Assembly: GCA_034008185.1 (NCBI GenBank)
Contig: CM067081.1
Span: 104,975,265-105,039,264 of the forward strand
Reading direction: 5' to 3'
From: Gorsachius magnificus
Lineage: Eukaryota; Chordata; Aves; Pelecaniformes; Ardeidae
DNA length: 64,000 bases
Positions 12,544 to 25,985 of the stretch are shown here, piece after piece. Made by a program: the position numbers and the translations under genes. The notes beneath the pieces are model-generated. The model was not told the origin of the DNA and did not search any database. It worked only from the letters and a program-made list of their open reading frames with translations. Numbering within the stretch: position 1 is the stretch's first letter; the number at the start of each line of letters is the position of its first letter.

Positions 12544-15500
12544 AACCTGCAGAGACCTAATTTTCAGTTAACTAACTTATTTTTTCTTTCTATGGCTTCT
12601 TCATTTATGCCTGCCAAGTTCTTCTCTAGTTTAGACCATCTGAGATAAACAGAAGCAGTCAAAACATGTTCTGTTAATATGGCTTTGCCACTACTTGAAT
12701 GAAGTATAAATTAACACCACTTACAAAATGAATAGGAGTTAGGAATGAAGAGAATGGAGATCTGGAAACACAGCTACCCAATTTTTCTCTTTCTTCCTAA
12801 GGAGACTTTTTATTTGTAATCATACAGTGTACCTCTTTAGCATGCTTGAATGCTGTAGCTAAGAAACAAGAAGTAAAAGATTACTTATGTTGAGGGGACA
12901 CCATTATAAACCAGTAATGGTTTAGTGGTCTCAAATCACGAAAATGTTGCTTTTGTTTCTGGGCATTTCTGAGTATCTTTTTGAATACTCCAAGTATGTA
13001 ATACCACGAATTCAAATACCACAGAACACGATGTGATGCTTTAGTGCAGGCTACAATACATGAAACTACCAGGAATCTAGGAAGGACTTCCATAATCTTT
13101 ATGAGAGGAAGTGATACTTCAGAAATTGCTACTACATAACAGACAGCACAATAGCATAAAAATATTCCATCAATAGAAGTTTCTCACTGATAATCACATT
13201 TTCTTTTTAGAGTTCTCTGTTTTCAGGTCAAACTTTCCTAACTGGACTGTGGTTGTTTCCTTCCATTTTCAAAAAAAACTCCATTTCTTCTTGGATAAAT
13301 TACTGGGAAAATAATCACCTTGAGTCCCATAATTGCAAGGATGATGTGTCTAATGCCTAAGGTCATGTTTCTCTCCAGCTAACACATTAATATCCTCTTA
13401 AGAGTTTTTACTAGTCTCTTGATATGAGGTGACTGAAACTACTACCTCATCGGTGCAGTACAATTAAGAGTAACTCCTATAGCACTCATCTGGTGAACTA
13501 GAAATTCAGATTTATGATGCAAACTTTGGCATGAATTCTGAAAAATTATCATCTGCAAATGAATAGTAGTTTTCTGGCATCTTTTTTCTAGAGCTTAGCA
13601 GTAAAACCTGATGTCACTATTTCTCTTCAGAATATTAACGTTCGTTAGAAACTGTATTAATTTGAAGGATTTGCTGACAACTTGTTGTTATATGTAGATT
13701 TGGGACTGCAGTAGAGGATTTCATGTGTACCTATTAGATAAAAGTTAAAAAAGGAAGTATCAACCATTCTGAATTTCCTAGGACATACCAGTTGCAACAC
13801 TGCAGATCCTGGTGTGCACAAAATTTAACAAAAACCTAACTTTCTCCTAATTTTACTCAATACAGCTAGTATTGCTTGTCACTGTCATTCTTTAAAGGAT
13901 GTTCAATGTGCATATTTGCCTGTAGTTGACTGATAGTTTCTCACCCTGGCTGAACTCATATAAATAAACATACCAGCATCACTGAAACATGACAGCAACT
14001 GTTACATCAATTGCGTCTGTGTATGTTTCCTCGTATTCTGTCAGAGTTGATTCTTCAAAGTGTAGATGTCCATGCAATCATATTAAATGAAGTTAAGGAA
14101 GCTTTTTGGTGGCTTTTCTAACTTTTTTTCTAAAGTGTTTTAAAAAGTGTTCTGTGAGCAAAGTCTGATGCTTTCCCATTGGTCTATGGGAGAAAATGAA
14201 TGCAAAGATACCCTAAGCATCAGAATGCCATGGTACAGAGTTTAAGTTCATTAAGCTGCATTTTTTTTCCCCTTAAAAAAATACAAAATATGTTTTGATA
14301 AAGAAACTTCCTTTGAAGTTGTTGTTGAGCCTAATGGTAGCACTCCTTTAATAAAGCCCAGTGTGTGGTTGACCTTCTTCACCAAAAGACCACACTGCTG
14401 ACTTTTGCTCTCCTTTAGGACTCTCTGGTTCTCTTCTGCAAAACTGCTTTCTATCTCATTTGCTCTCAGCTTGTACAGTTGCAGGGGGTTATTCTATAAA
14501 GGAAGAGGAACTGCAATGCCAACGGTTGTTATCTGTTTTTTAATATGAGCAGAAGCAAACATTTGTTTGATCAGTTTAATCAGTCCTGGCCTACTGAAAC
14601 TCAGCAACCTGAATCTTTATCAATGAATCTCGTAAGTAATGTGATTATAGCACTCTCTGACAGCTGGAGAAATTCATTGTCTTCTTCAAGGGCAAGGAAA
14701 AAGAAAAAAATAATTTAATAGATTAGCAGCAATAAGGGCTTTGGAGGAGCTGTTCCAGCTGTTGAGGGCAGATGTTGTAGAGTTCAAGGTACTGGCTCAT
14801 AGCATGCTCATACAATGCATTCGACAGGTAAGTTGAAACTAACCTGATGCCAATTAATCCAGAATATGTAGCTTCAAAATTCCTAAGTTTTTTTAATATA
14901 TGCAAATCAGATTGCATAAATTTTAAACTGGTTTTTGTAAGTTTGTTGAAATGCACTAGAAAAGCACAAAAGTTTTTCTTGATTACCAAAGTTTCTGTCA
15001 GTTGAATGAATCCTGAAAGTTTGTAGCAGTCTGAGATTCTGTTTCATATTTCAAGAAAATATCCTAGAGTACAAAAAAAGCCAGCTGGACATAATGCCCA
15101 CACCCTTGTCTGATTCAGGAGATGTAATTTGTTTTCTGTTACAGAAGGTCTATTTACTGATGCATGTTTGAACATCAAATTTCATTTGGCAAGAATCTGT
15201 TTCCAAAATTGGTTTGCTTTATAGGTTTTAAGCTGTCTTTCTACAGATAAATAGATTCTTCTGTTCATAACAGGCTTGTCATGGATTTTCAAGTCATTAC
15301 AAGAAATATTTTCTTTGTTCCATGAGATGACTGAATGGTTTTAATTTTGTTTTTCCTGTGGCTCCTGCTGAAGCTACTGACTCAGAATTTTACACTCATT
15401 TAATAGATTAGAAATGAGGGAAGCATAGTATATTTAATTGCCTTTTTCCTGCAGTACTGCCCAAAAAGTGGCATAAATCAAATTAATAGACTTTTCAAAC

Positions 15501-18500
15501 AATCAGTACTCAAAGAAAAGAGTGACATCTGCAAAAGGCAGTATGATGTTCACATATTCTCTTATCTTCTGCCTAAGGAAAAATCTCTTAGTTCTCCACT
15601 TGTACTGTACACAGTAAGTAAGAAACATGTAGGCAGAAGGTAAAGGCATCAGGTTTGCTAATTTGTTAACATAGCAGGGCCTTCTTAGAACCATGTGAGC
15701 ATGGGGAAAGTTAGAATCTTGTCTACCAAATGCTTTTATTTGCACTATATTTAAATGTATGAAAAGCCAAGATTCAGCTGTATATGTAGAGAATTTTGAC
15801 GTGGTTTTTTATTGCCACTATTGATATTGTGACTATTTACCTTATATTAAAACTGTTGCAAAGGAGTACAAGTATCTTTCTAAGGAAATTTTCACTGCAA
15901 AAAAACATTAGGTGAAATCCTGTACTCTCACTGAATGTAGAAGGTCATTGGAGACTGCAAATGCCTATATATGCAACTCAGTGCTAGTGAAAGAAGCTGT
16001 GTTTTGGAATTGTCAGCATGTTATAGAAAGACAGCTCACTTTACAGGTAGTAAAACTTTATCACTTATTCACTTTTGTCCAAGGACCAGAAATTGCTTTT
16101 ATAAGTGCCTGTAATATATATCTACATTCTACATTTCATACTATATATACAATATTTTGCATAACTCAAACAAATATATCCTTTGCCTGAATATAAAAAA
16201 TGTTGCTGCATAAGTCTTGGTAGTTCATATCTAATAAAATTAGAAGTGTTAAAAAGCAGACAAAGCAGGCAGTTGGAATTGCAGTAGATTTGGGTAGAGA
16301 ACTGGAAGTAATTTTGAAACAAGCATTGGTTCCCAACTTTTGCAAGAGTCAAGCTGATGAAAGCAACTGTGTCATGTGTCTAGATTGCCATAGTCTCTCT
16401 GAAGTTGGTACACGTTAACATCACATATGTAAAACCTCTCTCAGATCACATGTATTGATTCTTCATACTGTGGCATGTAATTGCCTTTGGGACTCTATCT
16501 GTCCACTATAGATTTGTCTTTTTTGTTTTGTAGGGGTTTTTTTGTAGACATCAGAACACCAGGGCCCATCTTGACAAGCAGATTAAAAGCCTCAGTAATT
16601 CAAAGTAGCTGATTATCTTATCTATCTGGGGTGTGAAGAAAATACACTCCTCCATGAGGCCAGTGTACTCCTCAGAGGACTGACAGAATCCTTTGCATTC
16701 CTGAGACCAATGAGCGCTGCAGTTCCTCTTAGTCTGGTCCAGCTTCAAGTAGTTATGATGGAAGATCACTTCTGTTTAATCTTACATTCTGCAGCCTTGA
16801 AAGATCTGTTATAATATGACCTTAAAGTTTAGTATTTCTAATGCCTGTGTAAAAGACCTTTTTCATAAATATGAAAACAAGAACACTGGCTAATACAGCA
16901 CTCTTACAATACACAACAGTATTGTAAGGTTCCTCCCCATTTCATAATCTAAAGATGGACAGACAATTTAATGTTATTCTAGTGTAGTTGGATAATATAC
17001 ATATTTATCAATTTTTGTAAGCAGATTTTTTTCAATCTTAAGAACTCAAAGGAAGAAAATTCTAAGTATCCATGCAGAAATATTTTCCAATTTCTTGCAG
17101 TGGTATTTATTAAATCTGGCTATTTAATACTTTTCTTCAAAATAAAAAACATTTTGTTTGATCTCATTTTCCCATCTGAGATTACATTATGCATAACAAT
17201 GCAGTGACACTTAATGGCTACTCTAATTGTGAAATGTATTTTAAGTACATGGCAAGCAAAAGTGTCTCCAGCTTCACTTGTCATATGTATTTATTCCTGT
17301 CATTTGAAATATCTTTGGTATGTTACACAAATATTTTGTTTTAACCTTAACTAAAACAGAAACTAAGAATGAGTCATCCAAACAAAATTGTTCCACTCCT
17401 GCAATATGCAACAGCCTCAACAATTTCTGATACTGATTGTTTCATCATAAATTTCTTTCTGCAACTCTAAATCAAAATGTTTTGATTTATAAGCTTATAA
17501 AAAACCCCAACTAATCCAACAGCCTTAACTCTGTAGCAAAATTCTTTAGATTTCCTTGTTTCCTCTTTTTTATCTCTCCAGAAATCTCAGTGAAAGAAAA
17601 AAGTTCACGTGACCAAATATTGTTTGCTCAGACTTTTCAAGTGCTACTCTTGAAAAAAAAAACAAGCTTACATTTATCCAGCAATGTGGCTAAGATTTGG
17701 GATTTAAATGTTGAAATAGTTTGGCATTCTGGTAAAGTATTAATTTCATCCCAGATTCTAGGAAACAGGTAAATATGTCTTTTGTTGCAGACACATGCCA
17801 GATAATATGAAGCATTGCTAGACTTAAGGACATAGCTAAATTTAGGGATGTATCTGTACAAGAGTATCTGAAATGAAAGGCCGTGTGGTACTAGAAAGAA
17901 AGTATAAAGACTGTGTTGAGATACCTTTATTTTCAGACATTTCATAGTATAATCATGGTTGGATTGTGAATAGACCTACTTTGTGCACTGCCAGAAAAGG
18001 CAGCTTTTATACTTCACTAGTTGTCCACAGGGGACTGAGTGGTGACCACTTGGCTCAGCTCTAAACAGCAGCATTCAGTTATCAGTAGGTTACATGGACA
18101 TTATAGATCCAAGGTAGTTTCAAGGACTCTGTGAACCACAAAGCTTTCCACTACATAACAAACTCCATGTATGAAACAGGTATGAAAAGCAGGAAACTGT
18201 CTTGCTCCTTACCAGGCTTTTTGCATCAGATGTTGAAAGGACAGTTTTCATGGATAGAGATTCTCAGCGATCATACGAAAAAGAAAAGTGAAATATTCTG
18301 GAGTCAGGAATTAACTTTTAATCTAAATGAAGCCTGTAGCAATAAATGGTAAAGATGTGTTTTGGTGCACTAAATTTTACAGTGGAGCTAATTTTAAGAA
18401 TGATACTTACTTTGCAATTAAAAACCTCTGTATTTTATCAGGTATTTGCTACAGAGAAACAGGAGGTATAACCTGTCACTAAAATATGGGTCCTGTAGAA

Positions 18501-20102
18501 TCTTAAAGCAGGAGAAAATTCAGTATTGTGCTTCAGACATGCTCAACTAAGATCATACAAGATCTGGTCACAACATCTGCAGCTGGTGTTAATGTACATT
18601 GTAGATCCTTACTGAAAAGAATGTAGTGCTTCCTTTTAGGAAGCCTCTTTTGGTAGCCAGAGATCTCTTGCATATCAGCACTGAAAGCATATCTTTTAAC
18701 AGTCTTACATATTATAAAGCTCTCAGATGCATAGAGACCAGCAAGATACCTAAGAAGAAATGAGGCTATGATAGCATATGCCAATGTTACTTCTACAAGA
18801 AACATTAAGTTATCTCAAGAGAAAAGCTAGCCTTCCTGTCACTCCTGTGGGTTTTTGTTTGTTTGTTTTTTTTCCCTAATTTAGAAAAAATAGAGAGGAA
18901 ATTTTTCACATGGAAGCAAAAAATACTAATGAAATGTGTACTAACACTTAAAGGGGGAAATATCATCTCCTATAATTTCATTTTCAGTCTTGTAAAAAAC
19001 AGATGTTGGCTTAACACAATTGTGAGTTCATTTGTCAATGAAGCTTTGGATTCCAGAGGCAGCCATTATTCCAGATACAAGGCATAGGTGAAGTTCAGTA
19101 TTGAATGTCAGGGATTCAAAGTGAGGGGAGTGGGAGAAAAACCAATGCAAACACAAGGGGTATGTAATGTGCGTTCTACTTTTGAACATTACTTGAAGTT
19201 AATATTATGATGTTTCTCATGCTTAATATTTTTAAATCTAGGAATAGCTCCTTCTAGGACACCGAGACCTTTTAAATTAAATTTATGAACTGTTTAGTGT
19301 AATGTATACAGTAGCTGTATATAGTTACTCACCGAAAGAAAAAGAAATACCTGACTTCTACTTGAATTACCGCATTTACAATACCTCTTACTTTAGAGTA
19401 ATTTTTTAACACAAAGACTGTTCTCTGAAATATGTCATTTGATACTAATAGATTCACTCTATTTTTGTATTCTATGATATTTTAATTTACCTGCACTAGT
19501 AAGACTATCTTATCACTGATCCAGGCTCGATTTTCCTCCATTAGTTCATATTTAGATGTTTCTAGAAGTGGTCATATATCTGTCCCTTACCACCTTCCAA
19601 TTCTAATGGAAAATACTGTGTGCCTGGCATCCTTGTTAATGTGTCCAAATAATTCAAAATACTTAAGTATGTGCAGCTCTGCTCAGTTGGAATTGCTCAG
19701 CTGTATGTAAAACTCAAAGGGACTGTAACATTTTTTGATACCTGAGGACTTGTTCCCTAGTGTTTCTCCTTCTGCTACTCAGGCTTCTTGTAGGGGCTGC
19801 TGCTTCTGAAACACCTCCCCACTGACAACTTTCATCTTCTCTTCTTATACAACAGCTAAGACACTCTTCTCCTAATGGTGTGACTTCTTTTTTGTTGTTA
19901 TTTTAACCTCTGTGTTGACTGTGTGAAAATTTCTACCAAAAGGACAACACAAGATCAGCCAGAGCCCTTAAGATTTTCTTGCTCCTTTTAATTATTTTAA
20001 TCTTTTATTCTCACTATTAATAACATAAAGGAATGGTGCATCCATTTTCAGGTGTAATAAAAAATCACCAAACTCTGTTCAGTGTATTCCTCACAGGGTA
20101 AC

Positions 20103-20232
20103 CAAGGTTGGATGGGGCTCTGAGTAACCTGATCTAGTTAACGGTGTTCCTGCTCACTGCAGGGGGGGTTGGACTAGATGACCTCTAGGGGTCCCTTCCA
20201 ACCCCAAACATTCTACGATTCTATGATTCTAT
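20103..20232 (+). mobile_element. CR1 LINE 3' UTR fragment (short)
   Basis: Only the last about 130 bases of a CR1 are present: the end of the coding region (GGTTGGATGGGGCTCTGAG), the 3' UTR and the octamers (TCTACGATTCTATGATTCTAT). The UTR foldback is clear: GGTTGGA at 20167-20173 pairs with TCCAACC at 20197-20203. Between them the near-palindrome GACCTCTAGGGGTC sits at 20180-20193. The 3' part matches the copies at 27.8 and 41.3 kb, suggesting the same subfamily. Severe 5' truncation is typical. Confidence 0.92.
20167..20203 (+). other. CR1 3' UTR stem-loop
   Basis: The outer stem is GGTTGGA (20167-20173) with TCCAACC (20197-20203). The inner arms GACC ... GGTC sit within GACCTCTAGGGGTC (20180-20193). 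The same layout recurs in the other CR1 3' ends, in copy 41.3 kb with one change that a G-U pair would tolerate. In CR1-type LINEs the 3' UTR is thought to be the recognition site for the element's own reverse transcriptase. That role is family knowledge, not shown here. Confidence 0.7.
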
Positions 20233-23200
20233 ATGCATGAAACATCAAGTGTGAGCCAATATTAAGAGGCGAAACAGTTAACATGCAAGTGTGCTCTTGA
20301 ATCTCTTTCTATATTGGATTATGGTTGGACATGGTGGTTACACACTGATATAAAATTTTCATAGAAACAGTGGAAGTAGTTTGAAACTTCAAATCTCATA
20401 AAAGAAGCAGTGTTCTTTTACTGAGATCATACAGATTATTTATAAACTCTGTCTTGATTATTAAGGTGGTCTTAATAATCAAAGAGCAGTTTGCTCTTTT
20501 TTTCCCCTCACTTCTGGAAAGTAAAGAACCTGATAATTCAGATTTCTTCTACTCTATTGTAAAGTGTTCACTGACAATGTTGGGAGCTCCATGCTTCTGC
20601 AGTTACCTGTTAGTCATGCTGATATTTATGACTGAATTTGTGTCTGCTGAAAATCCCAAAACAGTATTATAAAGTTATCTTACAGCATAAAAGCAACACA
20701 TTAAATCACTATGATATATGACCACTTTCTTTTTGTTCCTATTTTCTTTTTTGAAGATATTATTACATACCAAGATAGACTTTTCTTTATGAAAAGAGTA
20801 ATGAGTTGTATAGGCATTCATCCCATTAAGACAGTATTTCCTTTCAGAATAGTGATGCCCATCTTACACACAAATAATTCTGTTCCATTGTTACCACATA
20901 TAGATATGCATATTTTAGCATGAATAGGCTGAGAACACAGTGAAGTGTTTCATTGGTATGTGATCTTGTATGGCTGCTTGTATTAAACCACTCTTTGTGT
21001 ACTTGACTATCAGGATATCTTCCCTGAAACCATAGTAAAGTGGCTAGGCCAGGTTCAGGAGCTAGTCAGGAAGGTGATGGCTGATTTTTGACTTTTAAGG
21101 TATCATGTGCCTAGATTTGATAATGAGTTTATTGCCATGGAATGTGTACAAAACATGATCTGACCAGATCTGATCAGGTTCTGGGAAAAAGTGCCAATCA
21201 TCCCTCAAAAAAAAAAGTAAGAGCTTGCAGATGGTTACCAATGACACTTCATTAGACTAACAAAGTGAATACTTTATTAAGTTTTGAGTAGTACAGAAGT
21301 GCTGCATGTCCACAGTGAACATATGGACCTATGAAAACTTACACCACCTACATTGCTCTCTAAAGCAATAGTGTTGAAAGATGTTTTTGTTTTCCTGTCA
21401 AAATATAAGTTACGATTACTTAAATGAAATACCACTCTACTGTTGTACAGTGGATGTTGCTTGAATGTATCCATACCTTTCAAAGGACTCCTTACCTATT
21501 CTTTCAGACAGTGTGGTACAGAGATGCTCTCTAGCATATTATAGCTCAGAAAAACATTGTGTAAGTAGCCCCAGAACTTTCTGTCTGCAGGTGCTCACTT
21601 AATGGTGAGGTAAGCCTGGCTAACACACCACCAAGAGGAGATGAATAAATGTCCCTGTTTCTGAGATTCAGGATAATTCATCTAAGCTTCCTATATGTGT
21701 CACATACTCTGTGTGGTTCTTCCTCAAGGTGTGCAGCTACAGGCAAAAGAAAGCAGTATTGTTTCCATTAAAGGAATATAAAATTATATTAGATGATATT
21801 AGACTACTTTTTTCTTGAGAAAAAGCTGGAAGACCTGTTAATGCTGTTTGTGATTCATTGGTTGTGGATCACACAGACTAGGGGGGTGGGGGAGAGCAAA
21901 TTCTGAAGAGATCCAAGTGGCAACTGGGGAAAAATATGTAAATGAATAATCTTATAAACCCATAGTGGAATGAGGCTCTGGGTTGGAAACATTGATATTC
22001 TGGTTATATAGTAACCATTTGTTTGGAAAAAGCAAAATAGGAGTCCTTTCTTGAATTCCCATTTAATCTTTGACATTGCTCATTCTGGGTAAGTATGCAT
22101 CTAGTGGTAAACTGCAGTAAAACCTCAGAGGATGAAACTTTTCCCAATGATCACGATAAAGTGCTGAAATTTGAAAATGTGTGGACTTTGCATGGGAAGG
22201 GGAGGGGTGTGTTGCAGCATGATTAATATGGACAAATGTATGTGCTGTAGTGGTGTAAACCAGTGTAATTTTGCTGACCCTGATTCTCTGATCCTTTAGC
22301 TCAGATTATATTCCTTTTGAACACTAGCCCAGACCACTGGCTCATTGATACTCCATGACTGCCTCAGCAGTTCTGTAGTTTACAATCTGGCTCCAGTGGC
22401 TAGATGCACATCCAAAGGTTAAAAATAAACCTGAACACTGCTTAAGATTCCACTCTCTCTCTTCCCTCAGCCATAGCTGGCACACAGATATTCTGGCATT
22501 TTTTTTTCTAGGATAACACTTTATCTCTTCTAAAAGCAGTTTCCATGTTCTTTATGCCTTTCCAGTGGGGTAACAGAGCTATAAAGAGGCAAAAAACCCC
22601 CAAATAACCTGCCCCCCTCTGCCCCGCTCCCCCCCCCAAAAAAAAAAAAAAAGAAAGTAGCTCTTTCCATTTAATGGAATGTTTCAACTTTACAGTAGTG
22701 TACATGAGAACTAGGCATCTCAGCTTAGCACAGTAACAGGAAAAAAAAATATAGATGTCCCTTTTTGGATTTTTTTTTTTCCGTATGATTAAAATGTCGG
22801 TTCCCTCCAGGGAACATTTAAAAAGTAAACTTGAAATTATAAGGGAAACCATAGCTATCAAAATCACTGACAGCAAAGCTAAGCAGCTTGTTGATGTCTG
22901 TGGTTGGAGAGAGGCAATAAGAAATGTATGATGTCATGTTGAAATTCCATATCTGTTGCAAGCCAAAATATCTCTTGATTCTCGGTAGAGGCTACAAAGA
23001 AAATCAAGCATCACTTCTTATGTCTGATGAGGGGAATATTTCAACCCAATAAGCTTTTGAAAGTGTTCTCTTAAAATATTACTGTAGCATTAACAATATA
23101 TTAATATTCCTAGAAGTTGACTGTTCCTGCAAATTTTGAATTTGTATCTTTATATATGTGTATATTTATGAGAATTCATTATGAAAGGAAAATCCTGTGA

Positions 23201-25423
23201 AATAATAGGACTCAATTTCTCATCCCATTGGCTTAAAATACCTTTCTTTTTAAGCACATCAGGTGTGCAGACAGCTCCATAAACATCTAACTAGAATTTT
23301 CAGCATTATGAATTTTTCAGACTGATTGATTTCATAGTACAGACAGGGAAATTCACACTTTGTAATGTTAGCTCTTTGTGGTTGAACATAATCTTCCACA
23401 GGAACTGTAAAACATTGTTTCCTCTGTCAAGAGGGTTTACTTCCATGAACCTGTACTTCAGAAAGATTGCCAGTTCTGAAAATGAGGGGTGGAAAATGAT
23501 CCTGCAACCCTTCAGTGAGGGAAGATGAAAATGTTGCTTTTGTGGGTATGTAGTCTGCTGTAATGATTCTTCCTATAGTGGCAGCAAGTATTTCCCTAAT
23601 CTCAAAGTGCTAAAGAGTAGCAGTTATTACTTTAGAAAATGTTAAACACAGTTCTCCTTCCCCTCTCCTTAACAGTCTGATAAAGACAACTCTGATATTA
23701 GATATGTAATGAAAGGCAACCCGGAACTTTCTTTTCCTGTACAGCAATAGTTAATTAAGCCAAGGGAACTGATATATGTCTTGTATTACACAAAGGCTAG
23801 CACTATATTAAGGAAGCACCTGTTTGGTATCTGTAAATTCGTCCAACCTTGCGTTAGCTTAGCCAGGCGGGTCTTATAGTAGCAGACATTCAGGTATTTC
23901 AGAGATAACCATACAAAAACACAGATCCGGCTGAATTTTTCATTATATTGCATAGCTAATAGCAAAGTTTCCTTTCAGAATTTTTGTTAACAAACAGATT
24001 TTGGCAAGATGCTTTGAGTTTTGACTTCATCCCAGGACATGTCTTAGATTTTGGTCTTGTCAGACAGACGTATTTTGAATGCTCTTTGCAGGGCTTCTGA
24101 TTTGGAAGTGTGTTCTGAGTGGTGCTAGAAGATGCCTGGGAAATTTAGCTGTTGTTTTCAATTTGGCCCTCTCTTGTGCATGAAGCACTTGAGCAACAAA
24201 AATACACTTTCTAGACTACTGCTCGGTTTGGACACTTTTCCATGAGCATGTTACAAATGTACAATGGTACACTTCTAGGCCACAAATTCCCAGAGCCAAA
24301 GACAGGGGTAAATATTTCAAATTTCTTTAAGACAAAATGAAATAGCATTTTTTGTGAAAACAAATATCCCCGCCTTACCTATCTTTTCCACAGATATCAA
24401 ATACGCCTGCTAAGTCCTTCTGTGTTGCAAACACCTGTCTTCACATTACACTGTCACTATGACATGAATAAAAATCATACTGTGCTGAACAGTATACAAA
24501 TGCACTATACAATTCATCTGAGAGATCATATAAAATTAATAAGACTGGTGCACCAAATAAACTAGTTTTCTGAGTACAGGAGTTAAAAAAATGAGGAGAA
24601 ACACTAGTCGATACTAAGTCTAGTTTAGAAAATCTAAACACCTGGGGCCTCATCCACTTATGATGGAAGATTGGCATCAAAAAAGTAGCCACATTCCTCA
24701 GGGACCTGACTTAAAAGGTGGGCAAGTGTCATACTGGATTATACAGGTGCAGAGGATGTAAAGGCTAACCCTAGCCATGTCCCTTTGCCTGTCCAAGTTG
24801 TACACTACATACAAAATTCAGAATTATTTGGTTAAGTGTCTTGGGATTTTCAAGCTTCACAGCTGTTGAGAGTTTTGAAGGTAGGTGCTAATGTCTGTCT
24901 GTTTTTCTTTGTACATTTTCTTTAATGTATCAAAGGCAAGGTTAGGTGGAAGTAGACAGAAAGCTACTTGTTAAGTTAAACATTTGGTAAATTGTGCTGG
25001 AAAAGATTAAAAATGGACTGTGATCCTGAGAAGCGGTACTTTTAATATTGTTCAATACATTCTCATTTCCCCTCTGTTCCCACCCTTTTACTTCTTACTA
25101 GTCTCAAAGTCAATTTTGGAAAGCAAACAAATTTCACAGTATGCCACTAGATAGAATTTTACTGCCCCTACTTCTCACCTCTGCTTTCTAACCTGTGATA
25201 AATATCCCACAAAAGGTAGTTATTAGTGCACATCACACTTTGACCTTGTATTTCTCAGATATGCCCTCTAAAGGTGTTTGAAGAACAGAACTGAAAACTG
25301 AAGAATGCTGCTATTGCTTTTAACAGTAGTGGTTTGTTGTCAAAGAAAATGAAATCAAGTTGGTAATATAGCACTTATTGCACATACTTTTCTAGGTAGT
25401 GTTTTGTGGTTTTTTGTTCCCAG
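20233..25423. other. Unique AT-rich DNA, no gene seen
   Basis: About 5.2 kb without recognisable transposons. It holds a C9-A15 tract at 22629-22652. A 122-codon open frame crosses that tract on the minus strand and owes its length partly to the homopolymer. No convincing exon, RNA gene or promoter was seen. Confidence 0.65.
22629..22652. repeat. C9-A15 homopolymer junction
   Basis: Nine C (22629-22637) are followed by fifteen A (22638-22652). On the minus strand this reads as poly-T then poly-G, giving Phe and Gly runs in a spurious open frame. Confidence 0.9.
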
Positions 25424-25985
25424 TATTGCAGAATTATTCCTCCCAGATGCAGGGCTTTGGACTTGCCTCTGTTGAACTGAACTTCGTACCAATCAGCTCA
25501 TTTCTCCAGCCTGTCAAGGGCACCCTGGATGGCAAAACGAACTTCTGGTGTATCAGCCACTCCTCCCAGCTTGGTATTATCAGCAAACTGGCTGGGGCTA
25601 CACTCTGCCCAATCATCCAGATCATTAATGAAGACGTTAAATAGGGTTGGACCCAATACTGACCCCTGGGGTATACCGCTAGCTACTGGCCTCCAGCTAG
25701 ACTTTGTGCCACTGATCACAACTCTGAGCTCAGCTGTTCAGCTAGTTTTCACACCATCTCACTGTCTGCTCATTTAGTCCATATTTCATCAGCTTCTCTA
25801 TGAATATTTCATGGAACACAATGCCAAAAGCCTTACTGAGCTCAAGGTAGACAATATCCATTCTCTCCCCTCATTTATCAAGCCAGGCATTTTGTCATAT
25901 AAGGTTATCAGGTTGGTCAAGCATGACTTGCCTTTGTGAATCCATGCTGACTACTCCCAATCACCTTCTCGTCCTTCATGTTTTG
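25424..25985 (-). mobile_element. CR1 LINE fragment, RT domain only, truncated at both ends
   Basis: Read on the minus strand, this piece covers the RT palm of CR1 ORF2. It runs from a block equivalent to [13 protein letters not shown] (plus-strand about 25920-25985) to FNRGKSKALHLGG near 25424. It lacks the C-terminal region, the 3' UTR and the octamers, so it is not a simple 5' truncation; the 3' part was deleted or is too diverged to see. It is the most decayed copy in the window by codon changes. Confidence 0.88.
25498..25880 (-). pseudogene. CR1 reverse-transcriptase palm remnant, catalytically dead
   Basis: The 73-codon stretch at 25498-25719 contains RT motif B ([21 protein letters not shown]) and the motif C region reading FADN instead of FADD, so one of the paired catalytic Asp residues is lost. 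Upstream, motif A reads YLELSKAFGIV where CR1 normally has YLDFSKAFDTV, losing the metal-binding Asp there as well. In-frame stops lie between motifs A and B around 25730-25750. Three independent lesions hit the active site or the frame, so this cannot encode a working polymerase. It resembles the other CR1 copies but has its own wording of the shared motifs, suggesting an older subfamily. Confidence 0.85.

Larger units (their letters stand above)
9681..20102. other. Unique AT-rich DNA, no gene seen
   Basis: About 10.4 kb with no transposon I can recognise. It contains a C9-A10 tract at 11010-11028, a (CAAAA)-like patch at 12506-12543 and a T/G-rich (GGTT) patch near 11410-11440. A GTTT-type patch lies near 18850-18870. 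Open frames reach only about 100 codons and have biased, low-complexity composition. No splice-bounded exon candidate stood out. Confidence 0.65.

Noticed and set aside
22508..22876. 122-codon minus-strand frame with Phe and Gly runs
   Set aside because: Its length depends on translating the C9-A15 homopolymer tract. No conserved domain.
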